From the NCBI GenBank assembly GCA_944387375.1, contig CALXEQ010000011.1:1-44229 (forward strand): a stretch of DNA of 44,229 bases. Direction: 5' to 3'. The notes beneath the pieces were generated by a model. It made no database searches, was not told where the DNA came from, and saw only the letters and a program-made list of their open reading frames with translations. Shown piece by piece: positions 26,893-35,449 of the stretch. The position numbers and the translations under genes were made by a program. Every line of letters starts with the position of its first letter. Within the stretch, counting starts at the first letter, position 1. The stretch comes from an uncultured Clostridia bacterium. GTDB taxonomy: Bacteria > Bacillota > Clostridia > TANB77 > CAG-465.

Positions 26893-27336
26893 ATGAAAGA
26901 ACAATTATTACAAGATTTAAAAGAGGCTATGAGAGAAAAAGATACTATTAAAAAGGATGCAATAACAATGCTTAGAGCATCAATACTTCAGGTAGAAAAA
27001 GATACTCAAAAAACTTTAAATGATGATGAAATTTGTGCTATTGTTGCAAAAGAGGTTAAAAAAAGAAAAGAATCTCTTAAAGAGTATGAAGAAGCAAATA
27101 GAGAAGACATTGTTGAAAGTTTAAAAAGAGAAATTGAAGTTTTATCTAAATATTTACCAGAGCAATTAACAAAAGAAGAGATTGAAAAATTAGTTGAGCA
27201 GGCTATTGTTGAATCTCAGGCAACATCTATGAGAGATATGGGAAAAGTAATGTCTATTTTAAGACCTAAGACTGCTGGTAAAGCTGATGGTAAATTAGTA
27301 AGTGATATAGTAAAAGAAAAACTTGCTAATATTTAA
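26893..27336 (+). CDS. yqeY: GatB/YqeY-domain protein
   Basis: 147 residues, entirely the YqeY domain: MREKDTIKKDAITMLRASI at the start, KKRKESLKEYEEANREDIVE in the middle and MRDMGKVMSILRPKTAGKADGKLVSDIVKEKL at the end. Related to the tail domain of the GatB amidotransferase that binds tRNA; the stand-alone role is not established. RBS GAAGGGAG. Likely part of the preceding operon or separately transcribed. Confidence 0.94.
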   Translation: MKEQLLQDLKEAMREKDTIKKDAITMLRASILQVEKDTQKTLNDDEICAIVAKEVKKRKESLKEYEEANREDIVESLKREIEVLSKYLPEQLTKEEIEKLVEQAIVESQATSMRDMGKVMSILRPKTAGKADGKLVSDIVKEKLANI

Positions 27337-27342
27337 ATGAAG

Positions 27343-27373
27343 AGCCAAGTTAATTCTTGGCTTAATTTATTGT
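27343..27373 (+). terminator. Weak terminator after yqeY
   Basis: AGCCAAG (27343-27349) and CTTGGCT (27356-27362) followed by TAATTTATT; the T run is poor, so it may only partly separate yqeY from yfmF. Confidence 0.55.
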
Positions 27374-27387
27374 AAAGGAGAGGTTAG

Positions 27388-28635
27388 ATGAATATTTATA
27401 AAGTTAATAACAATAAGTTTAAAAGTATTTATATATCATATAACTTTACACAAGAAGTTAATGATACAAAAATTTTTTCAAGTTATGCAGTCCTTGCATC
27501 ATTAATGGCAAAAAGTTCTAAAAGTTATCCAACACAAAAGGATATCGAAAAATATTTAAACTCTTTGTATGGTGCAAATTTTGATGTAAATATTGAAAAA
27601 TTAGGTGATTTATATAACTTGGAGTTTAGAATAGAGTTTGTAAATAAAAAATTTATTCCAAGTAAGGAAGAATTACTAGAAAAAATATTATTATTTTTAA
27701 AGGAAATGATATACAATCCAGCACAATGGACACAGGATGTATTCAAGAGAGAAAAAGATTTTATATTGCAAAGAATAAATGAGAGAAAAGATGAGAAACT
27801 TAAATATGGTATACAAAGAGCAGAAGAGCTACTTTGTAAAGATGAGCCTTTTGGTACATATCTATATGGTGAAGAAGATGTTGTCAAAAATCTAAGTTTA
27901 AAAGATATAAAAGATGCATACAGTACTTTAATTAATGACAGTATAACTGTAATTGTATCTGGAAACTTAGATGGATATGATAGCATAGATAGTGAAATAG
28001 AGAAAATCTTTAAGCAATATGATAAAAATTTTAATACTAATATTGAGAATTTAAAATATAATATAAAAAGACAAGAAAATTATAAATATGAAGAAGTAAA
28101 GGAAATTCAAGATACAACACAAAGCGTTTTATCTTTAGGACTTAGAATAAAGGAATGTACACCAAAAGATTTTTATGTGTTAAACGTATATAATGCTATT
28201 TTAGGTACAACACCATCATCAAAATTGTTTCAAAATGTTAGAGAAAAAGAATCTCTTGCATATACTGTAAGATCAAGATATTATAGATTTAAAGATATAA
28301 TAGTAATATATGCTGGAATTAATAAAGAAAATTATAAAAAAGCATTAGATGTAATAAAAATACAACTTGAAGATATAAAAAATGGAAATATAACAGATAT
28401 AGAGTTTAAAAGTGCAAGAGATAGTTTACTTGCAGATCTTATAGAATGGAAAGATTCAAAAGTTGCTATGGCTAAAATGAAACTATCAAATTTAATTGCT
28501 TTTAAAGATGCAGATATATCTATTGACCAAATGCGAGAAGAGATTAAAAATGTAAAAATTGAAGATGTAATAAATATTTCTAAAAAAATTGAAGTTGAAA
28601 AGGTATTTTTACTTGGAGGTGAGATAGATGAATAA
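27388..28635 (+). CDS. yfmF: M16 peptidase-like protein YfmF
   Basis: 415 residues with the M16 fold but without a HxxEH zinc motif in the N-terminal half (the corresponding segment reads SYAVLASLMAKSSKSYPT), as in YfmF, the catalytically inert partner. A conserved C-terminal M16 motif (KLFQNVREKESLAYTVRSRYY) is present. In Bacillus YfmF and YfmH are linked to modification of elongation factor P and to competence or swarming phenotypes; their substrate is unknown. RBS AGGAGAGG. Overlaps yfmH by eight bases. Confidence 0.9.
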   Translation: MNIYKVNNNKFKSIYISYNFTQEVNDTKIFSSYAVLASLMAKSSKSYPTQKDIEKYLNSLYGANFDVNIEKLGDLYNLEFRIEFVNKKFIPSKEELLEKILLFLKEMIYNPAQWTQDVFKREKDFILQRINERKDEKLKYGIQRAEELLCKDEPFGTYLYGEEDVVKNLSLKDIKDAYSTLINDSITVIVSGNLDGYDSIDSEIEKIFKQYDKNFNTNIENLKYNIKRQENYKYEEVKEIQDTTQSVLSLGLRIKECTPKDFYVLNVYNAILGTTPSSKLFQNVREKESLAYTVRSRYYRFKDIIVIYAGINKENYKKALDVIKIQLEDIKNGNITDIEFKSARDSLLADLIEWKDSKVAMAKMKLSNLIAFKDADISIDQMREEIKNVKIEDVINISKKIEVEKVFLLGGEIDE

Positions 28636-29917
28636 AATAGCTGTCATGAATTCTCAAGAATTAGGAGAAAGCACATTTACTACAACTTTGTCTGACGGAC
28701 TTGAAGTATATATTTGTAAAAAAACAGGATTCTCTAAGAAAATAGGAATGTTTGGTACAAAATATGGATCTGTGGATAATGACTTTATAGATATAACAAC
28801 TAACAAAAGAACAAAAGTACCTGATGGTATAGCTCATTTTTTAGAGCATAAGTTGTTTGAAAAAGAGGGAGCTAATGCATTAGATCTATTTTCTAAAATG
28901 GGTGTTTCATCAAATGCATATACATCATTTGATCAGACAGTATATTTTTTTGAGACATCAGAAAAGTTTGACGAGTCAATTGCAATGCTTGTAAAATTAA
29001 TAAAAGAACCATATTTTACAGATGAAAATGTTCAAAAAGAACAAGGAATTATAGGGCAAGAAATAAGTATGTATGATGATGACCCTAATTTCATGGTATA
29101 TTTTAATGCATTACGTGCTATGTACAATCAAAATCCTGTAAGAATTGATATAGCAGGAACTATAGAATCAATATCTCATATAACAAAAGAATTATTATAT
29201 ACTTGCTATAATACTTTTTATAGTCCTCAAAATATGTTTTTTATTGTTGTGGGCGATGTTGATGTAGAGCATACAATTAATTTAATAGAAGAAAATTTAA
29301 AAAAATATGAAAATAATAACTTACCAAAAAATAAAATCGAAAAATTTAGAGTCAAAGAAGAAAAGAAAATTGCACAAAAAGAAATAGTGCAAAAAATGGA
29401 CATATATTTACCTCAACTTTGTTTAGGTTATAAGCTTGATTTGGTAAATGGTAAAGAAATATTAAAAAATGAGATTGTTGTTAATATTATATCTGATATG
29501 TATTTTTCTAAACAATCTGACTTTTTTGAAAAAGAATATAACTTAGGAAAAGTAAATGATAGTATAGATATGATATATGAGGGAAGTGATTCCTTTTCAC
29601 ATGTTATAATTTCAACACTTTCAACAAATATAGATGAGGTGGAAAAAGACATATTAGAGTATATAGAAAAAATAAAAAACATGCCAGTAGATGAAGAAAT
29701 GTTTGAAATAATAAAAAAGAAAAAGATAGGTGAAGCTATCCTTTCATCAGATAATTTAAATGTAAGTTATAGAAGAATTATTGATTCTATATTAAACAAG
29801 ACAGATGTATACGATCAAATAGAAGTTCTAAAAAGTATAACAAAAGAAGATATAAAAGAGTTTTTAAATAAACTAACTACTGATAATCAGGTATCTTCAA
29901 AAATTATATCAAAATAA
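28628..29917 (+). CDS. yfmH: M16 family zinc peptidase YfmH
   Basis: 429 residues. The inverted zinc motif HFLEHKLFE (HxxEH) with a downstream Glu region (QEISMYDDDPNF) shows an active-site subunit of the M16 family, pairing with YfmF. The ATG lies within the last codons of yfmF (ATGAATAA), so the two are translationally coupled and probably act as a heterodimer in the cytoplasm. Confidence 0.92.
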   Translation: MNKIAVMNSQELGESTFTTTLSDGLEVYICKKTGFSKKIGMFGTKYGSVDNDFIDITTNKRTKVPDGIAHFLEHKLFEKEGANALDLFSKMGVSSNAYTSFDQTVYFFETSEKFDESIAMLVKLIKEPYFTDENVQKEQGIIGQEISMYDDDPNFMVYFNALRAMYNQNPVRIDIAGTIESISHITKELLYTCYNTFYSPQNMFFIVVGDVDVEHTINLIEENLKKYENNNLPKNKIEKFRVKEEKKIAQKEIVQKMDIYLPQLCLGYKLDLVNGKEILKNEIVVNIISDMYFSKQSDFFEKEYNLGKVNDSIDMIYEGSDSFSHVIISTLSTNIDEVEKDILEYIEKIKNMPVDEEMFEIIKKKKIGEAILSSDNLNVSYRRIIDSILNKTDVYDQIEVLKSITKEDIKEFLNKLTTDNQVSSKIISK

Positions 29918-29989
29918 TACGATTTTTGATAATTATTAAATTCATCTTAAATTTCTACATACAATAATGTTATACCATAGTAAGTTATA

Positions 29990-30054
29990 TGTCGAAACTT
30001 GCGACGAAAAAGTAATTGAAAAATGTTGACTTATAGCCAAACAAATGGTATAAA
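29990..30054 (+). promoter_or_regulatory. Spo0E-like gene promoter with 0A-box-like palindrome
   Basis: The 17-base imperfect palindrome TGTCGAAACTTGCGACG (29990-30006) contains the Spo0A-box consensus TGTCGAA and an inverted near-copy. The -35 TTGACT starts at 30026, exactly 36 bases after the start of the palindrome, then a 17-base spacer and TATAAA (30049-30054). Site and spacing recur at 31266-31330. Confidence 0.7.
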
Positions 30055-30078
30055 TATGTAAAAAAAGAGGAGAAATGT

Positions 30079-30228
30079 ATGATAACTAGCGAAATCGAAT
30101 TATTAAAACAAAAGTTAGACAAAGAAATTGAAGAAAATTGTTCATATGAACAGATATTAAAAACTAGTGAAGAAATAGACGTTTTACTTACAAAGTATTA
30201 TTTAGAAAATGTTAAGAATATCACTTAA
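30079..30228 (+). CDS. Spo0E-like aspartyl-phosphate phosphatase
   Basis: 49 residues; RBS AGAGGAG. Two short helices with the family signature at the second (TSEEIDVLLTKYYL, equivalent to SxxLDxLIxxYY). Spo0E proteins dephosphorylate Spo0A~P and delay sporulation, which points to an endospore former. If the 0A-like box upstream binds Spo0A, this is a negative feedback loop. The 3' end overlaps the converging gene by 27 bases. Confidence 0.85.
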   Translation: MITSEIELLKQKLDKEIEENCSYEQILKTSEEIDVLLTKYYLENVKNIT

Positions 30229-30642
30229 ATTTATATTTAATAAAATTAATCCTAAAATAATAATTAGTGCGTAATTCTCATCTGATTCTAATAGTAATAA
30301 AATAATTATTCCAATTATTATAAGATCGTCTATTTCAAATGAGAAACCCAAAATATTAATTTGAGTTTTGTCAAAAGAAATAAATCTAGAATTTCTTTTA
30401 TTAGTACTAGAATAGTTTTTATTATCTTCATTATGATAAGTATTGTCGTTATTATTTTGATCGACATTGTTATTGTAGAACTTTTGGAAAGATATTGTAT
30501 CGTTTTGAGGCGATCCAGTATCTTTTTTTTCTTCATTTTTCTCATTATTATTTAAAGTATTAGGACTGTATGTATTATATATATTTCTATTATAATAATT
30601 TCTATTACGAATATAAAAAGGGTTATAATTTGAATAATACAT
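30202..30642 (-). CDS. Asn/Tyr-rich protein with C-terminal membrane hairpin, possibly sporulation-linked
   Basis: 146 residues. The N-terminus (MYYSNYNPFYIRNRNYYNRN) is Tyr/Asn/Arg-rich, the middle is Asn-rich and disordered, and the C-terminus has two hydrophobic helices (FEIDDLIIIGIIILLLL and YALIIILGLILLNI). Clostridial endospore formers carry similar proteins of unknown role. Last of a minus-strand cluster of three small genes. Function unknown; a spore-related role is only suggested by the context. Confidence 0.7.
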   Translation of the reverse strand: MYYSNYNPFYIRNRNYYNRNIYNTYSPNTLNNNEKNEEKKDTGSPQNDTISFQKFYNNNVDQNNNDNTYHNEDNKNYSSTNKRNSRFISFDKTQINILGFSFEIDDLIIIGIIILLLLESDENYALIIILGLILLNINLSDILNIF

Positions 30643-30644
30643 TT

Positions 30645-31025
30645 TTAATCACTATCCTTATTTTTTAAAGCTTCTAAAGCAGATATAACATTTAAAATGG
30701 TTAAATAATCATTCATTTTATCTTGTCTAGATTTTCTAAGAAAAGGCTTTAAAGAAAGCAGTAGTTCTTTTTTTGGGTTGTTATTATTCATGCTACCAAT
30801 TATTTTTTGCATTTTCAAAATAATAGAAGGATCAAAAGTAAAATTATTATCGTTATTATTAGAATTTGAATTATCTTCTTTATTTTGATTAAATGAATTT
30901 AATATTGACGATATATCAAATGAATTATTATTGTTTTTTTCTTCCTGACTGCTTTCATTTATATTCATCTTTTCTTGGATACTATTAATAAGATTATTTA
31001 ATGCCTCTTTGCTATCGTCGTTCAT
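30645..31025 (-). CDS. Asn-rich helical protein
   Basis: 126 residues: an acidic and Asn-rich first half (NSNSNNNDNNFT), then a structured, conserved-looking tail (DPSIILKMQKIIGSMNNN, LLLSLKPFLRKSRQDKMNDYLTI). It starts one base after the stop of the preceding small gene (TAATATG), so they are translationally coupled. No known domain recognised; a coat- or forespore-related role is possible by context only. Confidence 0.7.
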   Translation of the reverse strand: MNDDSKEALNNLINSIQEKMNINESSQEEKNNNNSFDISSILNSFNQNKEDNSNSNNNDNNFTFDPSIILKMQKIIGSMNNNNPKKELLLSLKPFLRKSRQDKMNDYLTILNVISALEALKNKDSD

Positions 31026-31026
31026 A

Positions 31027-31185
31027 TTAATTTTTCTTGTTATTTACTCCTAGCATTTTTGCAATGTTATTTAAATCATCACTAGACATATTTTGAACCA
31101 TTTTTGTTACTTGCTCTATTTTATCTTTATCTAAAGAGCCTAATACGTCCATTAATTTTTTGTTTATGTTGTTGTTATCATTCAT
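31027..31185 (-). CDS. Small helical protein, first of the Asn-rich cluster
   Basis: 52 residues (starts MNDNNNINKKLMDVLGSLDK, ends IAKMLGVNNKKN), with RBS AGGAGATGATAGT before the ATG. Amphipathic, SHOCT-like short helices. The stop is one base from the start of the next gene. Too short for a family assignment. Confidence 0.6.
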   Translation of the reverse strand: MNDNNNINKKLMDVLGSLDKDKIEQVTKMVQNMSSDDLNNIAKMLGVNNKKN

Positions 31186-31265
31186 ACTATCATCTCCTAT
31201 ATATTAAATTATATGCATTGCTTTTTAGTTTGTGATAATTTACTATATAAAAGTATAATAATATA

Positions 31266-31330
31266 TGTCGAAATTTGCGACAAAATATACTTTAATTTCT
31301 ATTGACGTGATATTAAAATAATGGTATAAA
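31266..31330 (+). promoter_or_regulatory. Promoter of VirB4-like operon with 0A-box-like palindrome
   Basis: TGTCGAAATTTGCGACA (31266-31282), a near-perfect 17-base palindrome that contains TGTCGAA, lies 36 bases (start to start) before the -35 TTGACG (31302-31307); 17-base spacer; TATAAA (31325-31330). It also lies upstream of the divergent small genes and could act on both. Confidence 0.7.
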
Positions 31331-31343
31331 TTTGTTGTAAGAA

Positions 31344-31889
31344 ATGGAGGGATGTAAAATAAAATATGGTGATGTAAAAGATATATTTAGCATAGTAGAT
31401 ATTACGGATAAATATCTACTTGTAAAAAACAAAGAGATTGTAAAAAAAGTATATATTTATGAAGTAGAACCAGTTACATTTTTAAATTTTTCAATAGATG
31501 TTCAATCTAATATTTTAAATCTTTATAGTGAATTTCTTCATGAACTTAATCTTGATTTTCAAATTTATATTTCTAATAAGAAAATTAATATTCAAAAGTA
31601 TATATCCAATTTAAAATTATATATAAATAAAAATGGAAGTAAAAAATATCTAGAGCATGTAAATAATTATATTTCTAGTATTAGTAGGCAGTTAGAAAGT
31701 GAAAAGATTTATACTACTAAGTTTTATCTTGTTATTTCAATAAATAGTGATAGTGTGGAAGATATTAATAGTATAGACAATATTGTAAGAGGAATAGAGA
31801 ATATAGGATGTAATATAAAAAGAATTATATCTAAAAGAAAGTTACAAATGTTAATGTATGAGACTATTAATAAAGAGGTAGTATTATAG
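31344..31889 (+). CDS. TraC-like N-terminal component of a T4SS-like ATPase pair
   Basis: 181 residues from ATG 31344. The beginning (KYGDVKDIFSIVDITDKYLLVKN) and the segment FLHELNLDFQIYISNKK resemble the TraC-like domain that precedes the VirB4 ATPase in Gram-positive conjugation loci. The ATG overlaps the GGAGGG site (31346-31351) and lies about seven bases from the predicted transcription start, so it is an unlikely initiator; an ATA codon at 31359 is spaced seven bases from GGAGGG and no other start codon is near. Translation is coupled to the next gene by overlap. No membrane helix. Confidence 0.7.
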   Translation: MEGCKIKYGDVKDIFSIVDITDKYLLVKNKEIVKKVYIYEVEPVTFLNFSIDVQSNILNLYSEFLHELNLDFQIYISNKKINIQKYISNLKLYINKNGSKKYLEHVNNYISSISRQLESEKIYTTKFYLVISINSDSVEDINSIDNIVRGIENIGCNIKRIISKRKLQMLMYETINKEVVL

Positions 31890-33589
31890 ATATAAATGAA
31901 GTTTTACCAGATTTTATAGATAATACTAATTTTAGATATATTGTAGTAGATAATAAATATGTCATATCATTGCATATTCTTTCTTTACCAGAGTATATAT
32001 TCTTTTTAGATTTTATTAAAGATATAGATAAAAATTTAAATTATGATATGTCTTTTTATATAAAAAAATTAGATACATATAAAATATTAAATGATATTAG
32101 ATATACAATAGGACTATCTCAAAGTGAAAGACAAACAAGCAGTAATAATCAAAATAATACAGATATATTAGATAAATCGACTAAAGAGGCAAAAGAACTG
32201 CGACGAAAAATACAAATAGAAAATCAAGAAATTTTTAATTTAAATATTATAATAACTTTTTATTCAGAAAATTTAGATACTTTATATAAAGTTGTATCAA
32301 GGTATAAGGCTAAACTTTATTCAAAAAATTTTATTTCAGAAATTACTAATTTTAGACATTTAGAATATTATTTATTTAATTTACCATTAAACAATAATAA
32401 TGAATATAGTATTTTTTTGACAGGTAATGCTTTGTCTAATTTATTTCCATATATAAGTAATAATTTTATAGATATAAATGGCGTTTTAATAGGATATACA
32501 AAAGAAGATAATAAGATATGTATGCTGGATATATTTTCTAAAAAATATGAAAACTCTAATATGTGTATATTTGGAAGCAGTGGAAGTGGAAAGTCATATT
32601 TTATTAAATTAAACATTATAAGAAATTATTTTAAAAATTTAAGACAAATTGTGTTGGATATAGAAAAAGAATATTTATATCTTTGTAAAGAGCTAGATGG
32701 ACAAATTATAGGTAATGGAAATTATTTTAATATTTTGCAAATAACACTACAGGATATAAATAATTTAGAAAATGATGAAAATTATTTATCAAAAAAAATA
32801 AATGAAATAGTAAAATTTTTAATTGAAATTTGTTTAATAGAAAGTAAGTATGAGAAGTATTTAAGGAGAAAATTACAAGATGTATATTTTAGCTTTGGTA
32901 TAACTGGAGATATAAATACTATATTTAAAAAAGAGGAAAATAATAAAATATATTTAGATAATGTTATTATGTCTAGTAAAGAATTTCCAACATTAAATGA
33001 TCTAGTAAATAAGATAGATGACAGCGAGTTGAAAACTAGCATTAAAAGTAAAATGAATAATGATATTAAATTTTTTGCAAATAAAACTAATATTTTATTA
33101 GATAGTAATTTATATGTTATAGATACAAATTATTTTAATAATAATTCTAAAGTTATAAGTTATATATTAGACAATATATTGAATAGATATTTAAATACAA
33201 ATAATACAATAATTTATATAGATGAGGTGTGGAAGTATGCTCAAAATAAAGAATTATTACTTAGTATTTCTAATATGTATAAAACAATAAGAAAAAGAAA
33301 TGCATCAATTGTAACTATAACGCAAGATATCAATGATTTTTTTACTTATAGTGATGGAATATATGCTAAAAGCATTTTAAATAATTCGGCATTTAAGCTT
33401 ATATTTAAAACTACATATAAAGATATAGAAAACTTAGATAAATTTATGGATTTAAAAGATTGTAATTTAGATATTTTACAAAAGGGTGAAGCTATATTAG
33501 TTATATCAAATAATAAAGCACCTATTGTAATTAGAGCAAATGAATATGAAAGGATGCTTTTAAATGAAAATGATAATAGCGCTCAATAA
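31886..33589 (+). CDS. VirB4/TraC-like conjugation-type ATPase
   Basis: About 567 residues. Homology begins upstream of the first TTG (31970): the in-frame segment DINEVLPDFIDNTNFRYIVVDNKYV matches VirB4 N-termini, so I place the start at ATA 31886 (ATT 31883 is an alternative), seven bases after GAGG and overlapping the previous stop (ATAG). The N-terminal domain is followed by the ATPase with Walker A CIFGSSGSGKSYF, the motif LDIEKEY, Walker B-like TIIYIDEVWKYA and the later TITQDINDFF, all standard for VirB4. Such ATPases power DNA or protein transfer across the membrane. No VirB6, VirB8, coupling protein or relaxase is nearby, so a domesticated role is possible. Confidence 0.8.
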   Translation: MDINEVLPDFIDNTNFRYIVVDNKYVISLHILSLPEYIFFLDFIKDIDKNLNYDMSFYIKKLDTYKILNDIRYTIGLSQSERQTSSNNQNNTDILDKSTKEAKELRRKIQIENQEIFNLNIIITFYSENLDTLYKVVSRYKAKLYSKNFISEITNFRHLEYYLFNLPLNNNNEYSIFLTGNALSNLFPYISNNFIDINGVLIGYTKEDNKICMLDIFSKKYENSNMCIFGSSGSGKSYFIKLNIIRNYFKNLRQIVLDIEKEYLYLCKELDGQIIGNGNYFNILQITLQDINNLENDENYLSKKINEIVKFLIEICLIESKYEKYLRRKLQDVYFSFGITGDINTIFKKEENNKIYLDNVIMSSKEFPTLNDLVNKIDDSELKTSIKSKMNNDIKFFANKTNILLDSNLYVIDTNYFNNNSKVISYILDNILNRYLNTNNTIIYIDEVWKYAQNKELLLSISNMYKTIRKRNASIVTITQDINDFFTYSDGIYAKSILNNSAFKLIFKTTYKDIENLDKFMDLKDCNLDILQKGEAILVISNNKAPIVIRANEYERMLLNENDNSAQ

Positions 33590-34691
33590 CAAATATGTTG
33601 AAGATAAAATAAAAGATTTATATTGTGATACCTTGGATGTTTATGTTTTAAAAACTAAGGAGGATGTTTTAAGTCTTATTAATTCTAAAGATGATTTTAT
33701 AATAATAACTAGAGATTCTTTAAAAGGAGAAGTAGATTTTTTAGAATATTTATTTACTATTAAAGAGAAAAATATGAAAAATAAAGTAGTAGTAATATTA
33801 AAGGAATTAAGAAAAGAAATTAAAGAAAAACTTTTTTCAAAAGAAATTTTTAATATAATAATAGGAGATACTATCTGTTTTGATGAAATAATAGAAAATA
33901 TAGAATCTCCTAAAATGATTGTATATAAAAACAAAGAAATAAAAAATAATATAATTTTTGTAACTGGTTTAAGAAAATCTGGTAAAACTATAATTTGCAA
34001 AATATTATCTGAAGAAATAGTAAAAAATACCGTTAGGAAAGTTATTGTTATAGATTTAGATTTAATATATCCAAGCTTAGATTTGTATATAAAAGGGAGT
34101 AAAAATTATTCTTTAAATATTTTAATAAATGATATTAAAAGTAATCAAACTAAAGAAATTTCAAATTATTTGACTGATGATTATGAACATGATAATTTAA
34201 AGTATATATTAAATTCTAAGACTTTACCCCTAATAAATGGTGACACTATCAAACAATTAATATTGTATCTAAAGAGATTTTACGATTATGTAATAATAGA
34301 TACATCAACTATTATGATTAATACAATATATAATGTAGTTAAAGAAGTAAAAGCAGAATGTATTTTTTGTGTAAAGATATTAAAAGATACAATACGAGAA
34401 TTTAATATTGAAACAAAATTTATTGATAACAATTTAATAAGAAAAAGCAAATTTGTAATAAATGAATTTGATGGGAAAAAGGCAGTCTTAAAATTATTTG
34501 AAAAAAATATGAAAATAAATATATATGCAACTGTAAGAAAAAGTGCTTTTATAGATAAATATATTTTGACTAATAAAAAGATATATATTAGATATGACTT
34601 TAAAAGACTATTAAAATCTATTGGTGTTGTAAGATTTCAAAATTTAAGAAATAGAATTATAAATAAATTAATTAAAATTGAGGAGGAATAA
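33564..34691 (+). CDS. MinD/CpaE (TadZ)-like ATPase
   Basis: 375 residues. The first 110 residues look like a receiver-type fold without obvious phosphorylation residues (DDFIIITRDSL..., VVVILKELR), then a P-loop ATPase: FVTGLRKSGKTIICKIL (deviant Walker A with a signature Lys, RKSGKT) followed by VIDLDLIYPSLDLYI (Walker A'-like) and YDYVIIDTSTIM. The layout fits CpaE/TadZ, membrane- or pole-associated organisers of secretion machines. It starts 26 bases inside the end of the VirB4-like gene, with GAAAGGA nine bases upstream, so the two products are likely made together. Confidence 0.7.
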   Translation: MKMIIALNNKYVEDKIKDLYCDTLDVYVLKTKEDVLSLINSKDDFIIITRDSLKGEVDFLEYLFTIKEKNMKNKVVVILKELRKEIKEKLFSKEIFNIIIGDTICFDEIIENIESPKMIVYKNKEIKNNIIFVTGLRKSGKTIICKILSEEIVKNTVRKVIVIDLDLIYPSLDLYIKGSKNYSLNILINDIKSNQTKEISNYLTDDYEHDNLKYILNSKTLPLINGDTIKQLILYLKRFYDYVIIDTSTIMINTIYNVVKEVKAECIFCVKILKDTIREFNIETKFIDNNLIRKSKFVINEFDGKKAVLKLFEKNMKINIYATVRKSAFIDKYILTNKKIYIRYDFKRLLKSIGVVRFQNLRNRIINKLIKIEEE

Positions 34692-34693
34692 AA

Positions 34694-35386
34694 ATGAAAC
34701 AGACAGAAATTGAAGTAGAAAAAAACAAAGAAGAAATACAAAAGATAATTTTAAGTATAATAGATAAAGGAGCAAATTATGTTATAAAAGGAATGCCAGT
34801 AAATAAGCATATAAAGGAAGTTTTAATAGAAATTAAAAAAGTATTAAGCGAGAGGGATTTTTCACAAATATTAAATGTAGCCATAACAAGCAGTATAAAA
34901 GAAGGAATGGAAATAATGGGGATAAAAAGCAAAAATATGACGGAAATTAATAACATGGTAGATACAGCTTTTAAAGGAGGACTAAGTAATTGTATAAATC
35001 TTGGAATAGATATAATTGGAAATACTAAAAAATACGGAAATATATTTTTTAATTATATAGATGATTTCTTTATGGGACTAAAAAGTTTTGTATCAAGTAC
35101 TGAATTTAAAAAGAAAATATATGCTAATTTGGAAAAATGTTTAGATAAAGTAGACGATTTTAAAGAGCTATGCAATGATTGGTATGATGCATATGATAAC
35201 TTTAATGTTGATGAGCTAAAAAATATAGCTGGTAAACTTAATAAGCTAAAATCAAAAGTTTCTTTTAATAATGATTGTATGAATGAGAATAATATAATTC
35301 AAAATGTAACAGAACTTGTGAATAGAAAAAAGCAAAAACTTACAAAAATACAGTTTGATATTTGTAGTAATTTTGAAAAAGTTTAA
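34694..35386 (+). CDS. Unknown helical protein of the VirB4-like operon
   Basis: 230 residues, two bases after the previous stop, RBS GAGGAGG. Predominantly helical: a first half with IIDKGANYVIKGMPVNKHIKEVL, a Gly-containing hydrophobic middle (GLSNCINLGIDIIGN) that could be membrane-active, and a Lys-rich second half. No recognised family. Its place as the last gene points to a dedicated partner of the two ATPases. Confidence 0.65.
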   Translation: MKQTEIEVEKNKEEIQKIILSIIDKGANYVIKGMPVNKHIKEVLIEIKKVLSERDFSQILNVAITSSIKEGMEIMGIKSKNMTEINNMVDTAFKGGLSNCINLGIDIIGNTKKYGNIFFNYIDDFFMGLKSFVSSTEFKKKIYANLEKCLDKVDDFKELCNDWYDAYDNFNVDELKNIAGKLNKLKSKVSFNNDCMNENNIIQNVTELVNRKKQKLTKIQFDICSNFEKV

Positions 35387-35394
35387 AAGTATAG

Positions 35395-35423
35395 TTTAAA
35401 AAATAGAATAAATAGTGTATAAT
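35395..35423 (+). promoter_or_regulatory. ylbF-like gene promoter
   Basis: TTTAAA (35395-35400), 17-base spacer, TATAAT (35418-35423). Confidence 0.55.
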
Positions 35424-35449
35424 ATTATCCTAAAGAAAGGATGATATTA

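Noticed and set aside
30202..31185. Low-complexity Asn-rich ORFs as noncoding sequence
   Set aside because: Good RBS for the first, stop-start coupling between the first two, and structured tails support real genes.
31871..31970. Ribosomal -1 frameshift joining the TraC-like and VirB4-like genes
   Set aside because: No slippery heptamer at the overlap, and a spaced RBS with the ATAG overlap fits a separate start.
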